Assembly (NCBI RefSeq): GCF_900109725.1
Contig: NZ_FOBC01000022.1
Coordinates: 1-64,000, forward strand
DNA: 64,000 nucleotides
Reading direction: 5' to 3'
Source of the DNA: Halomonas daqiaonensis
GTDB lineage: Bacteria; Pseudomonadota; Gammaproteobacteria; Pseudomonadales; Halomonadaceae
In this document: positions 55,733 through 64,000 of the stretch, in pieces
How positions within the stretch are numbered: position 1 is the first letter of the stretch
How the letters are laid out: each line of letters opens with the position of its first letter
Program-made: the position numbers and the translations under genes
Notes under the pieces: generated by a model
Told to the model about the DNA's origin: nothing
Databases searched by the model: none
The model's input: only the letters and a program-made list of their open reading frames with translations

Positions 55733-56886
55733 GGGCGTTCCTCTAGGCCCTGGTCGCGGGCGACGCGGTTCATGAAGGCGGCGAATACCGCCTGATAACG
55801 CGGCTCGGGCATCAGGAAGGCGTCGTGGCCATGGGGCGAATCGATATTGGCGTAGCTGACGGCCTTGTCGGCGCGGATCAGGGCGTTGACCAACTCCTTG
55901 GACCGCGGTGGCGGGAAGCGCCAGTCGGTGGTGAAGCTGACCACCAGGAAGGGACAGGCGGCAGGCGCCAGGGCGCGGGCCAGATCACCGTCGTGGGCCG
56001 CAGCGGGGTCGAAGTAGTCCAGCGCCTTGGTCATCAGAAGGTAGGTGTTGGCATCGAAGGAGTTGGAGAAGGCATCGCCCTGGTGGCGCAGGTAGGACTC
56101 CACCTGGAACTCCACGTCGTAGCCGAAGTTCAGGTCGTTGCTGCGCAGGTCGCGACCGAACTTGCTGCCCATGGCGTCTTCGGAGAGGTAAGTGATATGA
56201 CCTACCATGCGGGCGAGCTTGAGGCCGCGGCGTGGCGCCGTGTCATGGTCGAAATACCAGCCGTCCTGGAAGTCACGGTCGGAGCGGATCGCCTGACGTG
56301 CCACTTCGTTGAAGGCGATGTTCTGTGCCGACAGCTTCGGCGTCGCCGCGATAATCACCGCATTGGCGATGCGCTCCGGATAGTCGAGGGTCCACTGGAG
56401 GACCTGCATGCCCCCCAGACTGCCGCCGATCACGGCGGCGAAGCGCTCGATGCCCAGCCGGTCGGCTAGCCGCGCCTGGCTATGGACCCAGTCTCCGACG
56501 GTCATGATCGGGAAGTCAGGTCCCCATTGACGCCCCGTCTCGGGATTGTCGCTGGTGGGGCCGGTGCTGCCGTGGCAGCCACCGAGGTTGTTCAGCGAGA
56601 CCACGAAGAAGCGCTCGGTGTCGATCGACTTGCCCGGGCCGATGTGCGCATCCCACCAGCCCGGCTTCCGCTCCTCCGGCGAGTGGTAGCCGGCCGCATG
56701 ATGGTGGCCGGAGAGGGCATGGCAGATCAGGATGGCATTGGAGCGTTCGGCGTTGAGGGTGCCGTAGGTCTCGTACACCAAGTCATAGGCCGGCAGCGTC
56801 CTGCCGCAGGCCAGGGCCAGGGGGTCGTCGAAGTGCGCCGTTTCGGGCGTCACCAGGCCGACCGAATCGGGGGGGAACTCGGGCAT
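55729..56886 (-). CDS. metX: Homoserine O-acyltransferase MetX
   Basis: A 385-residue alpha/beta-hydrolase that activates homoserine for methionine synthesis. The nucleophile elbow [12 protein letters not shown] carries the catalytic Ser, with Asp in FTTDWRFPP and His in [22 protein letters not shown] is the oxyanion/substrate loop. Pairing with metW suggests the succinyl-transferring type found in Pseudomonas; the acyl donor cannot be proven by eye. The ATG at 56884-56886 (MPEFPPDS) is chosen over an upstream in-frame start. Confidence 0.93.
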   Translation of the reverse strand: MPEFPPDSVGLVTPETAHFDDPLALACGRTLPAYDLVYETYGTLNAERSNAILICHALSGHHHAAGYHSPEERKPGWWDAHIGPGKSIDTERFFVVSLNNLGGCHGSTGPTSDNPETGRQWGPDFPIMTVGDWVHSQARLADRLGIERFAAVIGGSLGGMQVLQWTLDYPERIANAVIIAATPKLSAQNIAFNEVARQAIRSDRDFQDGWYFDHDTAPRRGLKLARMVGHITYLSEDAMGSKFGRDLRSNDLNFGYDVEFQVESYLRHQGDAFSNSFDANTYLLMTKALDYFDPAAAHDGDLARALAPAACPFLVVSFTTDWRFPPPRSKELVNALIRADKAVSYANIDSPHGHDAFLMPEPRYQAVFAAFMNRVARDQGLEERP

Positions 56887-56923
56887 CGGTCGTGTCGTGT
56901 CCAGTCGTGGGTGTCGGCCGGCC

Positions 56924-57517
56924 TCAGAGGCCGACCAGGGCACCGGCGATGCCGGCGGCACGGGTCAGCGAGCCCACCACGATACCATCGATCAGGCTGA
57001 TGGCGATGAACACCACGATGGGCGAGAGGTCGATCATCCCCAGCGGCGGGATCACCTTGCGCACCGGCGCCATGATCGGCTCCACCAGTTGCATCACCAG
57101 CAGTGCACCCGGATGGCTGGCTTGGGGCGCCACCCAACTGAGGATGATCATCACGATCAGGGCGAAGAAGTAGATCTTGAGGATGGCGTTGGCGATGGCG
57201 GCCAGTGAGCCGATCGCCACGCCGGCGATGGGCGCCATGCCGAAGCCGGCGACCTGCAGGATCACGATGATGCTGATCGCCTTGATGACGAGGGCCGTGG
57301 CCAGGGTGGCCAGGTCGAAGCGTCCCATCACCGGTCCCAGGAAGCTCTGGAAGGGACGTACCGCCGGCTGGGTGATCTTCACCACCGACTGGCTGATGGG
57401 GTTGTAGTAGTCGGCCCGTGATGCCTGCAGCAGGAAGCGCAGCATCAGCAGAAAGATGTAGATGTTGATCAGGGTGTTCACCAGCAGCAGGCCGGCGCTT
57501 CCCAGTTGACTGCCCAT
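56924..57517 (-). CDS. yggT: YggT family membrane protein
   Basis: A 197-residue inner-membrane protein with two copies of the YggT repeat: [16 protein letters not shown]...[18 protein letters not shown] at about 15-60 and [16 protein letters not shown]...[19 protein letters not shown] at about 110-160. About four membrane helices are evident. A link to cell division or osmotic stress has been proposed; function is unsettled. It lies between proC and metX, a conserved grouping. Confidence 0.92.
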   Translation of the reverse strand: MGSQLGSAGLLLVNTLINIYIFLLMLRFLLQASRADYYNPISQSVVKITQPAVRPFQSFLGPVMGRFDLATLATALVIKAISIIVILQVAGFGMAPIAGVAIGSLAAIANAILKIYFFALIVMIILSWVAPQASHPGALLVMQLVEPIMAPVRKVIPPLGMIDLSPIVVFIAISLIDGIVVGSLTRAAGIAGALVGL

Positions 57518-57588
57518 CGGGGCTCCTCCATGTCGTTGAATCGTCGTCGTGTCGGCCCTAGTGAGTGACGGACACTATCACTATCGGG

Positions 57589-58413
57589 TCAGCGCTTGCC
57601 GAGTTCGTCGGCCATCTCGGAGGCGCGATCGGCACATGCGGTCATGGCCTCGGCCATGATGCGGCGCAGGCCGGCATCCTCGAGGTGCTCGATGGCTCGC
57701 TCGGTGGTACCGCCGGGCGACATCACGTTGCGCTTGAGCTCGGCAGGAGGCTTGTCACTCGAAAGCGCCATCTTCGCTGCGCCCAGGGCGGTCTGCATGG
57801 CCAGCCGCCGTGCGGTGTCGGCGGGCAGGCCCAGCTTTACACCGGCCTCTTCCATGGCCTCGAACATCAGGAAGAAGTAGGCGGGAGCGCTGCCCGAGAC
57901 GGCGGTGACCGCATCGAGCAGGGCCTCGTCATCGACCCACTCCACCAGGCCCACGGCCTCCATCAGCTCGGTGGCGAGACGTCGTTGGGCATCGTCGACA
58001 TTGGCGTTGGCGTAGAGCCCGGCAGCCCCGGCTCCGACAAGCGCGGGAGTATTGGGCATGCAGCGTACCAGGGGCAGATTGCCGCCGAGCCAGTGTTCCA
58101 GGGTCTCGGCGGGCAGGCCCGCCGCCACCGAGACAATCAGCGGCCGGCGTGACTGGATGGCATCACCCATTTTCTCGCAGACCTCGCGCATGATCTGCGG
58201 CTTGACGGCCAGCACCACCACGTCGGACTCGGCGGCGGCCGCGGCATTGTCGGTCGTGGTGCGGATGCCCAGCCGTTCACGCAGCGGGGCGAGGATGTCG
58301 TCGCTGGGCGAGGTTGCCGTGATGTCGTCGGGCGAGAAGCCGCTCTCGATCATTCCGCCGATGATGGCGCCGGCCATGTTGCCGGCGCCAATGAAGGTGA
58401 CTTTGCTGGCCAT
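57589..58413 (-). CDS. proC: Pyrroline-5-carboxylate reductase
   Basis: A 274-residue NADPH enzyme for the last step of proline synthesis. The Rossmann motif is FIGAGNMAGAIIGGM. VVLAVKPQ and VRCMPNTPALVGAGAAGLYAN follow. The C-terminal signature is DAVTAVSGSAPAYFFLMFEAMEEAGV and MSPGGTTERAIE (positions about 165-250). The ATG at 58411-58413 (MASKVTFIG) gives the normal length. yggS precedes it by 62 bases. Confidence 0.95.
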   Translation of the reverse strand: MASKVTFIGAGNMAGAIIGGMIESGFSPDDITATSPSDDILAPLRERLGIRTTTDNAAAAAESDVVVLAVKPQIMREVCEKMGDAIQSRRPLIVSVAAGLPAETLEHWLGGNLPLVRCMPNTPALVGAGAAGLYANANVDDAQRRLATELMEAVGLVEWVDDEALLDAVTAVSGSAPAYFFLMFEAMEEAGVKLGLPADTARRLAMQTALGAAKMALSSDKPPAELKRNVMSPGGTTERAIEHLEDAGLRRIMAEAMTACADRASEMADELGKR

Positions 58414-58475
58414 GGAATCTGTCCTGTGTCGTTCGACGTATGTGGCCGGCGTGGTTCGCCGGCATATGTTGGTTG

Positions 58476-59183
58476 TCACTCTCGTGCGGTTCGCTCTCCG
58501 AAGATCGCGGTACCCAGGCGTATCAGGGTGGCACCCTCGAGCACGGCGGCTTCCAGGTCGCCGGACATGCCCATCGAGAGGGTATCCAGCGGTGCCTCGG
58601 GGAGGCGCTCGCGGAGGCCCTCGAGGGCCTCCCGAAGGCGGGCGAAGGGCGCGCGTTGGGCGTCCAGCCCCTCGACCGGCGCGGGGATCGCCATCAGTCC
58701 GCGCAGGTGCAGGCGAGGCATCGCCTGGACCGCCTCGGCCAGCGTGGGCAGTGCCTCGAGCGATACGCCGGACTTGCTCGGCTCATCGCTGATGTTGACC
58801 TGCAGGCAGATGTCCAGCGGGTCGAGCGCCCCGGGGCGTTGATCATTCAGACGTCGGGCGATCTTCTCACGGTCTACGCTATGCACCCAGGCGAAGTGCT
58901 CGGCCACCTCGCGGGTCTTGTTGGATTGCAGCGGACCGATGAAATGCCAGACGATGGGGTCGAGGTCCGCCAGTTCGGCCTGCTTGTCCAGGGCTTCCTG
59001 GACATAGTTCTCGCCGAACTCGCGCTGGCCCAGGTGCCAGGCTTCGCGGATCATGGTGGCGGGCTTGGTCTTGCTGACGGCCAGCAACCGGGCGGCATCG
59101 ATGGGCCTTCCGGCGGCGTTCAGCGCGTCGGCGAGACGGGTGCGGGCAGCGGCCAGGGACTCGGAAAGTACCACGTCCGTCAT
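58476..59183 (-). CDS. yggS: PLP homeostasis protein YggS (PLPBP family)
   Basis: A 235-residue fold-type III PLP-binding protein without known catalysis. The PLP lysine is in LLAVSKTKP. Family motifs include FGENYVQEALDK, WHFIGPLQSNKTREVAEHFAWVHS, CLQVNISDEPSKSG, LRGLMAIPAP and LSMGMSGDLEAAV...GTAIFGER. It keeps vitamin B6 and amino-acid pools balanced. It is divergent from pilT, and the yggS-proC-yggT order with pilT/pilU opposite is classic for gammaproteobacteria. Confidence 0.95.
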   Translation of the reverse strand: MTDVVLSESLAAARTRLADALNAAGRPIDAARLLAVSKTKPATMIREAWHLGQREFGENYVQEALDKQAELADLDPIVWHFIGPLQSNKTREVAEHFAWVHSVDREKIARRLNDQRPGALDPLDICLQVNISDEPSKSGVSLEALPTLAEAVQAMPRLHLRGLMAIPAPVEGLDAQRAPFARLREALEGLRERLPEAPLDTLSMGMSGDLEAAVLEGATLIRLGTAIFGERTARE

Positions 59184-59246
59184 GTCTGAGTGTCTGTCAT
59201 ACTGATCATTCTGAAGGGAACCTTATCCCGGGAGCAGGGGAACCAC

Positions 59247-60281
59247 ATGGATATTACCGAACTGCTGGCATTCTCGGCAAAACAGAAGGCCTCGGACCTC
59301 CACCTCTCGGCGGGCCTGCCGCCGATGATCCGTGTCGATGGCGACATACGCCGGCTCAATGTGCCGGCCATGGAGGACCGCGAGGTCCGCAAGCTGATCT
59401 ACGACATCATGGCGGACCGCCAGCGCCGTGACTACGAGGAGTTCTTCGAGACCGACTTCTCCTTCGAAGTGCCGGGCGTCTCGCGCTTCCGTGTCAACGT
59501 CTTTAATCAGGCGCGGGGGGCCGGCGCGGTGTTCCGTACCATCCCCACTGAAGTGCTAACCCTGGAAGATTTGGGCATGGGCCAGGTCTTCCGGCAGCTC
59601 TCCATGCTGCCCCGCGGCCTGGTGCTGGTCACTGGCCCCACCGGCTCGGGCAAGAGCACGACGCTCGCGGCGATGATCGACTACATCAACGACAATCGCT
59701 TCGAGCACATCCTCACCATCGAGGACCCGGTGGAATTCGTCCACCGCAGCAAGCGCTGCCTGGTCAACCAGCGTGAGGTGCACCGCGATACCCATGGCTT
59801 TGCCCCGGCGCTGCGCAGCGCCCTGCGCGAGGACCCCGATATCATCCTGGTCGGCGAGCTGCGCGACCTGGAGACGATCCGGCTCGCCCTCACTGCCGCC
59901 GAGACCGGCCACCTGGTATTCGGCACCCTGCATACCACCTCCGCGGCCAAGACCATCGACCGGATCATCGATGTCTTTCCCGGCGAGGAAAAGTCCATGG
60001 TGCGCTCGATGCTCTCCGAGTCATTGCAGGCGGTGGTCTCCCAGGCCCTGCTCAAGCGCCAGGGCGGTGGCCGGGTCGCGGCCCACGAGATCCTCGTGGC
60101 CACCGCGGCAGTACGTAACCTGATCCGCGAGGACAAGGTGGCGCAGATCTACTCGGCGATCCAGACCGGTGGCAACCTGGGGATGCAGACTCTGGACTCC
60201 TCTCTGGCACGCTTGGTGACGGACAACACGGTGACCCGCGAGGAAGCCCAGGCGAAGGCCAAGGGTACGCTGGCGAGCTGA
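59247..60281 (+). CDS. pilT: Type IV pilus retraction ATPase PilT
   Basis: A 344-residue GspE-family hexameric ATPase that powers pilus retraction and twitching. It opens MDITELLAFSAKQKASDLHL. Walker A is GPTGSGKSTT (about 132-141), the Asp box is TIEDPVEFVH, Walker B is PDIILVGELRDLETI and the His box is ETGHLVFGTLHTTSA. The conserved AIRNLIRE-type motif appears as AVRNLIREDKVAQIYS. The ATG at 59247 follows AGGGGAACCAC. pilU follows after 31 bp. Confidence 0.96.
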   Translation: MDITELLAFSAKQKASDLHLSAGLPPMIRVDGDIRRLNVPAMEDREVRKLIYDIMADRQRRDYEEFFETDFSFEVPGVSRFRVNVFNQARGAGAVFRTIPTEVLTLEDLGMGQVFRQLSMLPRGLVLVTGPTGSGKSTTLAAMIDYINDNRFEHILTIEDPVEFVHRSKRCLVNQREVHRDTHGFAPALRSALREDPDIILVGELRDLETIRLALTAAETGHLVFGTLHTTSAAKTIDRIIDVFPGEEKSMVRSMLSESLQAVVSQALLKRQGGGRVAAHEILVATAAVRNLIREDKVAQIYSAIQTGGNLGMQTLDSSLARLVTDNTVTREEAQAKAKGTLAS

Positions 60282-60312
60282 GGAAGAAACAACGATAACA
60301 AGGAGCAGGGAC

Positions 60313-61455
60313 ATGACGGCAAAAGAGTGGCTCTACCAGCTGCTGGATATCATGGTGCAGAAGGAGGCGTCGGATCTGTTGATCTCGGTGAACGCGCCGC
60401 CGACTCTCAAGATGGCCGGCCAGCTCACTCCCCTGGGCGACCAGGGCCTCAGCGTGGCGCAGGTCACCGAGCTGGTCGGTGCCTCGATCCCCGAGATGTT
60501 GCTGGAACGCTTCCGCGTCGAGCATGAGGCCAACTTCGCGCTGAGCCTCAAGGACAAGGGTCGCTTCCGCGTCAGTGCCTTCCAGCAACGCAACCAGATG
60601 GCCATGGTGATCCGGCGCATCGGTTTCGAGATTCCTCATCTGGAGGAGTTGTCGCTGCCCGCCACGCTCGGTGAGCTGGCCAACAACAAGCGCGGCCTGG
60701 TGTTCGTGGTGGGCGGTACCGGTACCGGGAAGTCGACCACCCTGGCGTCGATGATCCAGCAGCGCAACGAGACCGTGGGGGGGCACATCATCAGTGTCGA
60801 GGACCCCATCGAGTACGTTCATCCGCACCGCAAGGCGATCATCAACCAGCGCGAGGTCGGTATCGATACCGATTCCTTCGAGGTGGCGCTGAAGAATACC
60901 CTTCGCCAGGCGCCGGACGTGATCCTGATCGGTGAGGTGCGTACCCGGGAGACCATGGAACACGCTCTGACCTTCGCCGAGACCGGCCACCTGTGTCTGG
61001 CGACGTTGCATGCCAACAATGCCAACCAGGCGTTGGACCGGATCATCAACTTCTTTCCCATCGAGCGACACGCCCAGGTGTGGCTCGACCTCTCGCTCAA
61101 CCTGCGGGCTATCGTGGCCCAGCAGCTTCTGCCGACCATTGATGGCGGTCGCACGGCCGCCATCGAGATCATGCTCAAGTCGCCGCTGATCGGTGACCTG
61201 GTGCGCAAGGGGGAGGTCTCCGAGATCAAGAACGTCATGGGTCGCTCGCGGGATCTCGGCATGCAGACCTTCGATCAGGCGCTCTTCGATCTCTTCAAGG
61301 CCGGCAAGATCACCGAGGAAGTGGCGCTGGTGCATGCCGATTCGGCCAATGACCTGCGCATGATGATCAAGTACGGCGACGAGGACAGCGAGGGGGTGGC
61401 CGGGGCCAGGGACGCGGCCAGCCATCTTTCACTGCGCGGCGAGGACGACTTCTAG
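60313..61455 (+). CDS. pilU: PilT-dependent accessory retraction ATPase PilU
   Basis: A 380-residue PilT paralogue that assists force generation during pilus retraction. It opens EWLYQLLDIMVQKEASDLLIS. Walker A is GGTGTGKSTT, followed by SVEDPIEYVH, PDVILIGEVRTRETM and ETGHLCLATLHANNA. The C-terminus is acidic. Its last four bases overlap the end of the convergent anmK gene, so there is no space for a terminator between them. Confidence 0.95.
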   Translation: MTAKEWLYQLLDIMVQKEASDLLISVNAPPTLKMAGQLTPLGDQGLSVAQVTELVGASIPEMLLERFRVEHEANFALSLKDKGRFRVSAFQQRNQMAMVIRRIGFEIPHLEELSLPATLGELANNKRGLVFVVGGTGTGKSTTLASMIQQRNETVGGHIISVEDPIEYVHPHRKAIINQREVGIDTDSFEVALKNTLRQAPDVILIGEVRTRETMEHALTFAETGHLCLATLHANNANQALDRIINFFPIERHAQVWLDLSLNLRAIVAQQLLPTIDGGRTAAIEIMLKSPLIGDLVRKGEVSEIKNVMGRSRDLGMQTFDQALFDLFKAGKITEEVALVHADSANDLRMMIKYGDEDSEGVAGARDAASHLSLRGEDDF

Positions 61456-62582
61456 GGAGCGTAGATCCCGCCCAGCACCCGAGGCCCGGTGGCGCCCGTC
61501 ACCGACGCCAGGTTGCCAGGCAGCCCGGCCAGCCGCCGCCACGCCAGCCAGGCGAAGGCGCCGGCCTCCAGCCACTCGGCGGGCCAGCCCCAGTCATCAC
61601 CGGAGACCAGCGACGTCTCTGGAAGCCGGCGAGCCAGGCGGGCCAGCAGGTCCGGGTTGTAGGTGCCGCCACCGCAGGGAATAAGCAGCGCGGCCGGCGG
61701 GGCGTCGAGGCCTTCCCTGGCCATCTCCACGCCGAGGGCTACGCTGGCGGCGGTCAGCTCGGCCAAGGTGGCCTGGACGTCTTGCGGCGCCTCCTCGCCC
61801 TGTAGTTGCCTCTGCAGCCAGTCCAGGTGGAAGAGCTCCCGGCCCGTGCTGCGCGGTGGCGGCAGGTGGAAGAAGGGCTCCGCCAGCAGACGCTCCAGCA
61901 ATGCCTCGTCGACCCGTCCCGAGGCCGCCCAGGCCCCGCCGGCATCGAAGCGCCCCCCGCGATGCTGGGCATGCCAGGCATCCAGCAGGGCATTGGCCGG
62001 GCCGGTGTCGAAGCCCAGCAGTTCTCGTTCGTCCTCGGCGGGCGGCAGCAGGGTCAGGTTGGCGAAGCCCCCCAGGTTGAGCACCAGGCGCCATTCGCCG
62101 TGAGCCCGGAACAGCGCCTCATGGAAGGCCGGGGCCAGGGGCGCGGCCTGGCCGCCGGCGGCCAGGTCGCGACGCCGGAAGTCGGCCACCACCGGACAGC
62201 CGGTGAGTTCGGCCAGCAAGCTGGGGTTGTCGAGCTGCAGCGTATAGGCCGGGCCACCGCCATGGCCCTTGGGGGCGTGCTCGATGGTCTGGCCATGGCT
62301 GCCGATGGCCGAGATGGTCGTCCTTTCCACCCCGCTCGAGGTGATCAGTGCTTCGACGGCAGCGGCCTGCAGTCGGCAGAAGGTGTCCTCGGCATCCGCC
62401 AGTTCGCTGAAGGCCACCCTGTCGGCATGGCAGAGCCGCCACAGCAGGTCGCGCAGCGTCTCGGGCATCGGCGTGTCTTGCGTGGCGACCAGGCGTGGTG
62501 CGTTCTCATCACGGATCTCGACGAGGGCGGCGTCGATGCCGTCGAGGCTGGTGCCTGACATCAGGCCAATGTAGAGACTCAT
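61452..62582 (-). CDS. anmK: Anhydro-N-acetylmuramic acid kinase
   Basis: A 376-residue ASKHA-fold kinase for recycling of cell-wall anhydro-MurNAc. It starts [20 protein letters not shown], with [36 protein letters not shown] (split here), NLGGFANLT and [13 protein letters not shown] as further family marks, and [17 protein letters not shown] near the C-terminus. It is divergent from tyrS, a gene order also found near rRNA operons in Pseudomonas. Confidence 0.95.
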   Translation of the reverse strand: MSLYIGLMSGTSLDGIDAALVEIRDENAPRLVATQDTPMPETLRDLLWRLCHADRVAFSELADAEDTFCRLQAAAVEALITSSGVERTTISAIGSHGQTIEHAPKGHGGGPAYTLQLDNPSLLAELTGCPVVADFRRRDLAAGGQAAPLAPAFHEALFRAHGEWRLVLNLGGFANLTLLPPAEDERELLGFDTGPANALLDAWHAQHRGGRFDAGGAWAASGRVDEALLERLLAEPFFHLPPPRSTGRELFHLDWLQRQLQGEEAPQDVQATLAELTAASVALGVEMAREGLDAPPAALLIPCGGGTYNPDLLARLARRLPETSLVSGDDWGWPAEWLEAGAFAWLAWRRLAGLPGNLASVTGATGPRVLGGIYAP

Positions 62583-62694
62583 GGGGACTCCCGGGCGGGC
62601 TCAACCGTGGATGGCCGGTCATGGTAACATCCTCGACCATTCGACTATCGAGTGCCCGCGGGTCGCGGGCCGCCTGCTGAGTGGAGAGGAGACA

Positions 62695-63894
62695 ATGACC
62701 GATGTTGCTGACGCCCTGGCGCTGCTGAAGCGCGGTACCCACGAGATCCTGCTCGAGGAGGAACTGGTCAAGAAGCTGGAATCCGGGCGCAAGCTGCGCA
62801 TCAAGGCGGGCTTCGATCCCACCGCACCGGACCTGCACCTGGGCCACAGCGTCCTGCTGACCAAGATGCGTCAGTTCCAGGACCTGGGTCACGAGGTCAT
62901 CTTCCTGATCGGCGACTTCACTGGCCGCATCGGTGACCCCACCGGCAAGAACGTGACGCGCAAGCCGCTGACCGAGGAAGAGGTCAAGATTAACGCCCAA
63001 ACATACAGGGAACAGGTGTTCAAGATCCTCGATCCCGAGAAGACCGAGGTGCGCTTCAATGCCGAGTGGTTCTCCGCGATGAGCGCTGCCGACATGATCG
63101 AGCTGGCCGGCCAGAGCACCGTGGCGCGTATGCTCGAGCGTGACGACTTCGACAAGCGCTACACCGCGGCGCAGCCGATCTCCATCCACGAGTTCCTCTA
63201 TCCGCTGGTGCAGGGTTACGACTCCGTGGCGCTGGAGGCTGACGTGGAGCTCGGTGGCACCGACCAGAAATTCAACCTTCTGATGGGCCGCGAGATCCAG
63301 AAGCACTTCGGCCAGGCGCCCCAGGTCGTGATCACCATGCCGCTTCTGGAAGGTCTGGACGGCGTACAGAAGATGTCAAAGTCCTTGGGGAACTATGTCG
63401 GGGTCGACGAGGCGCCAGGGTCGATGTTCAACAAGTTGGTCTCCATGCCCGACAGCCTGATGTGGCGCTACTTCGAGCTACTCTCGCTCAAGCCCAACGA
63501 GGAGTTCGAGGCGCTCAAGCGCGATGTCGAGGCCGGTGCCAATCCCCGAGACATCAAGATGATCCTCGCCCGCGAGTTGATTGGTCGCTACCACGGTGAA
63601 GAGGCAGCGGCCAACGCCCACCGCTCTGCCGGCAATCAGCTGGCCGAGGGGGAGTTGCCGGAGGATCTGCCCGAGGTCGAGGTCGACTTCGAGGGCAGTG
63701 CCCAGGCGCCCATCGCTGCGGTGCTGAACCGCTCGGGGCTGGCCAACAACAGTGCCCAGGCCAAGGACATGCTCGGCAACGGTCGGGTCAAGGTGGATGG
63801 TGACGTGGTCGAGCGCGACCATATGCTGGAAACCGGCCGTAGCTATGTCATCCAGGCGGGCAAGAAGCGCTATGCCCGGGTGACACTCGCCTGA
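62695..63894 (+). CDS. tyrS: Tyrosyl-tRNA synthetase (TyrZ type)
   Basis: A 399-residue class I synthetase. The HIGH-like motif is [12 protein letters not shown] (about 45-56), and [12 protein letters not shown] holds KMSKS (about 225-235). Tyrosine-binding residues lie in [23 protein letters not shown] (in parts). A C-terminal S4 RNA-binding domain (about 335-399) reads [26 protein letters not shown]. The sequence pattern is the TyrZ-like group used by Pseudomonas. ATG at 62695 follows GGAGAGGAGAC. Confidence 0.95.
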   Translation: MTDVADALALLKRGTHEILLEEELVKKLESGRKLRIKAGFDPTAPDLHLGHSVLLTKMRQFQDLGHEVIFLIGDFTGRIGDPTGKNVTRKPLTEEEVKINAQTYREQVFKILDPEKTEVRFNAEWFSAMSAADMIELAGQSTVARMLERDDFDKRYTAAQPISIHEFLYPLVQGYDSVALEADVELGGTDQKFNLLMGREIQKHFGQAPQVVITMPLLEGLDGVQKMSKSLGNYVGVDEAPGSMFNKLVSMPDSLMWRYFELLSLKPNEEFEALKRDVEAGANPRDIKMILARELIGRYHGEEAAANAHRSAGNQLAEGELPEDLPEVEVDFEGSAQAPIAAVLNRSGLANNSAQAKDMLGNGRVKVDGDVVERDHMLETGRSYVIQAGKKRYARVTLA

Positions 63895-63916
63895 CGCTGA
63901 TCGATGAGTCTTCCCA

Positions 63917-63941
63917 CGACGCCCGCGCAGGGCGGGCGTCG
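63917..63941 (+). terminator. Terminator after tyrS
   Basis: CGACGCCCGC and GCGGGCGTCG form a 10-bp stem with a five-base loop. The remaining 59 bases to the window end carry no recognised gene; in Pseudomonas an rRNA operon follows tyrS at this point. Confidence 0.65.
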
Positions 63942-64000
63942 GCGTCTCTGCCCAATCTGACTTTTTGTCCACAGGCGGTGGCCGCGAAGGGGTTGTGGAA

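Overview
The window is chromosomal DNA of a GC-rich gammaproteobacterium. It looks most like Halomonadaceae (Halomonas or a close relative), with Pseudomonas-like gene orders: cbrB-crcZ-pcnB-folK-panB-panC, metW-metX, pilT-pilU, anmK-tyrS, and secG-tRNA-Leu-tRNA-fMet-rimP-nusA-infB-rbfA-truB-rpsO-pnp. The assignment rests on gene content and protein style only. Base 1 coincides with the outer tip of an insertion sequence, so the window probably begins at a contig end.

Bases 1-6376 are a mobile-element graveyard. It holds an ISL3-family element, an IS3-element tip, a complete IS3-family element, a decayed IS1380-type transposase and a truncated P4-type integrase with repeated TACCCCCA sites beside the tmRNA gene. 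A membrane diguanylate cyclase and a collapsed GAF/EAL gene sit among them. The tmRNA (tag ANDDNYAQGALAA) and smpB mark the return to core chromosome.

From 7.4 to 34 kb the layout is core: ratA-rnfH, bamE/fur, recN with LexA-like boxes, grpE-dnaK-dnaJ with sigma32-type promoters, a frameshifted HNH endonuclease, corA, an EamA transporter, dapB, carAB-greA, yhbY, rlmE-ftsH, folP-glmM, tpiA-secG and two tRNA genes. One gene here stands out: a single 648-residue protein joining a Clp1/Grc3-like polynucleotide-kinase domain to an RNase Z-like metallo-beta-lactamase domain. From 34.4 to 43.1 kb lies the transcription/translation cluster rimP to pnp, followed by a thiolase gene on the other strand.

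The richest regulatory region is 44.6-52.5 kb, read on the minus strand: dksA, gluQ, a nearly erased cbrA, cbrB, an unannotated CrcZ-like small RNA, pcnB, folK, panB, panC and a collapsed panD. The RNA gene has a sigma54 promoter, upstream TGTTAC/GTAACA half-sites, about eight A-rich CA motifs of the Hfq/Crc-binding kind and a terminator. The cognate sensor kinase appears lost, so CbrB would be an orphan enhancer-binding protein driving a carbon-catabolite-repression RNA. From 52.7 kb to the end are an aminotransferase, sfsA, a DUF4426 protein, metW/metX, yggT, proC, yggS, pilT/pilU, anmK and tyrS.

A recurring theme is genes that kept both ends but lost the middle (GAF/EAL, IS1380 transposase, cbrA, panD).
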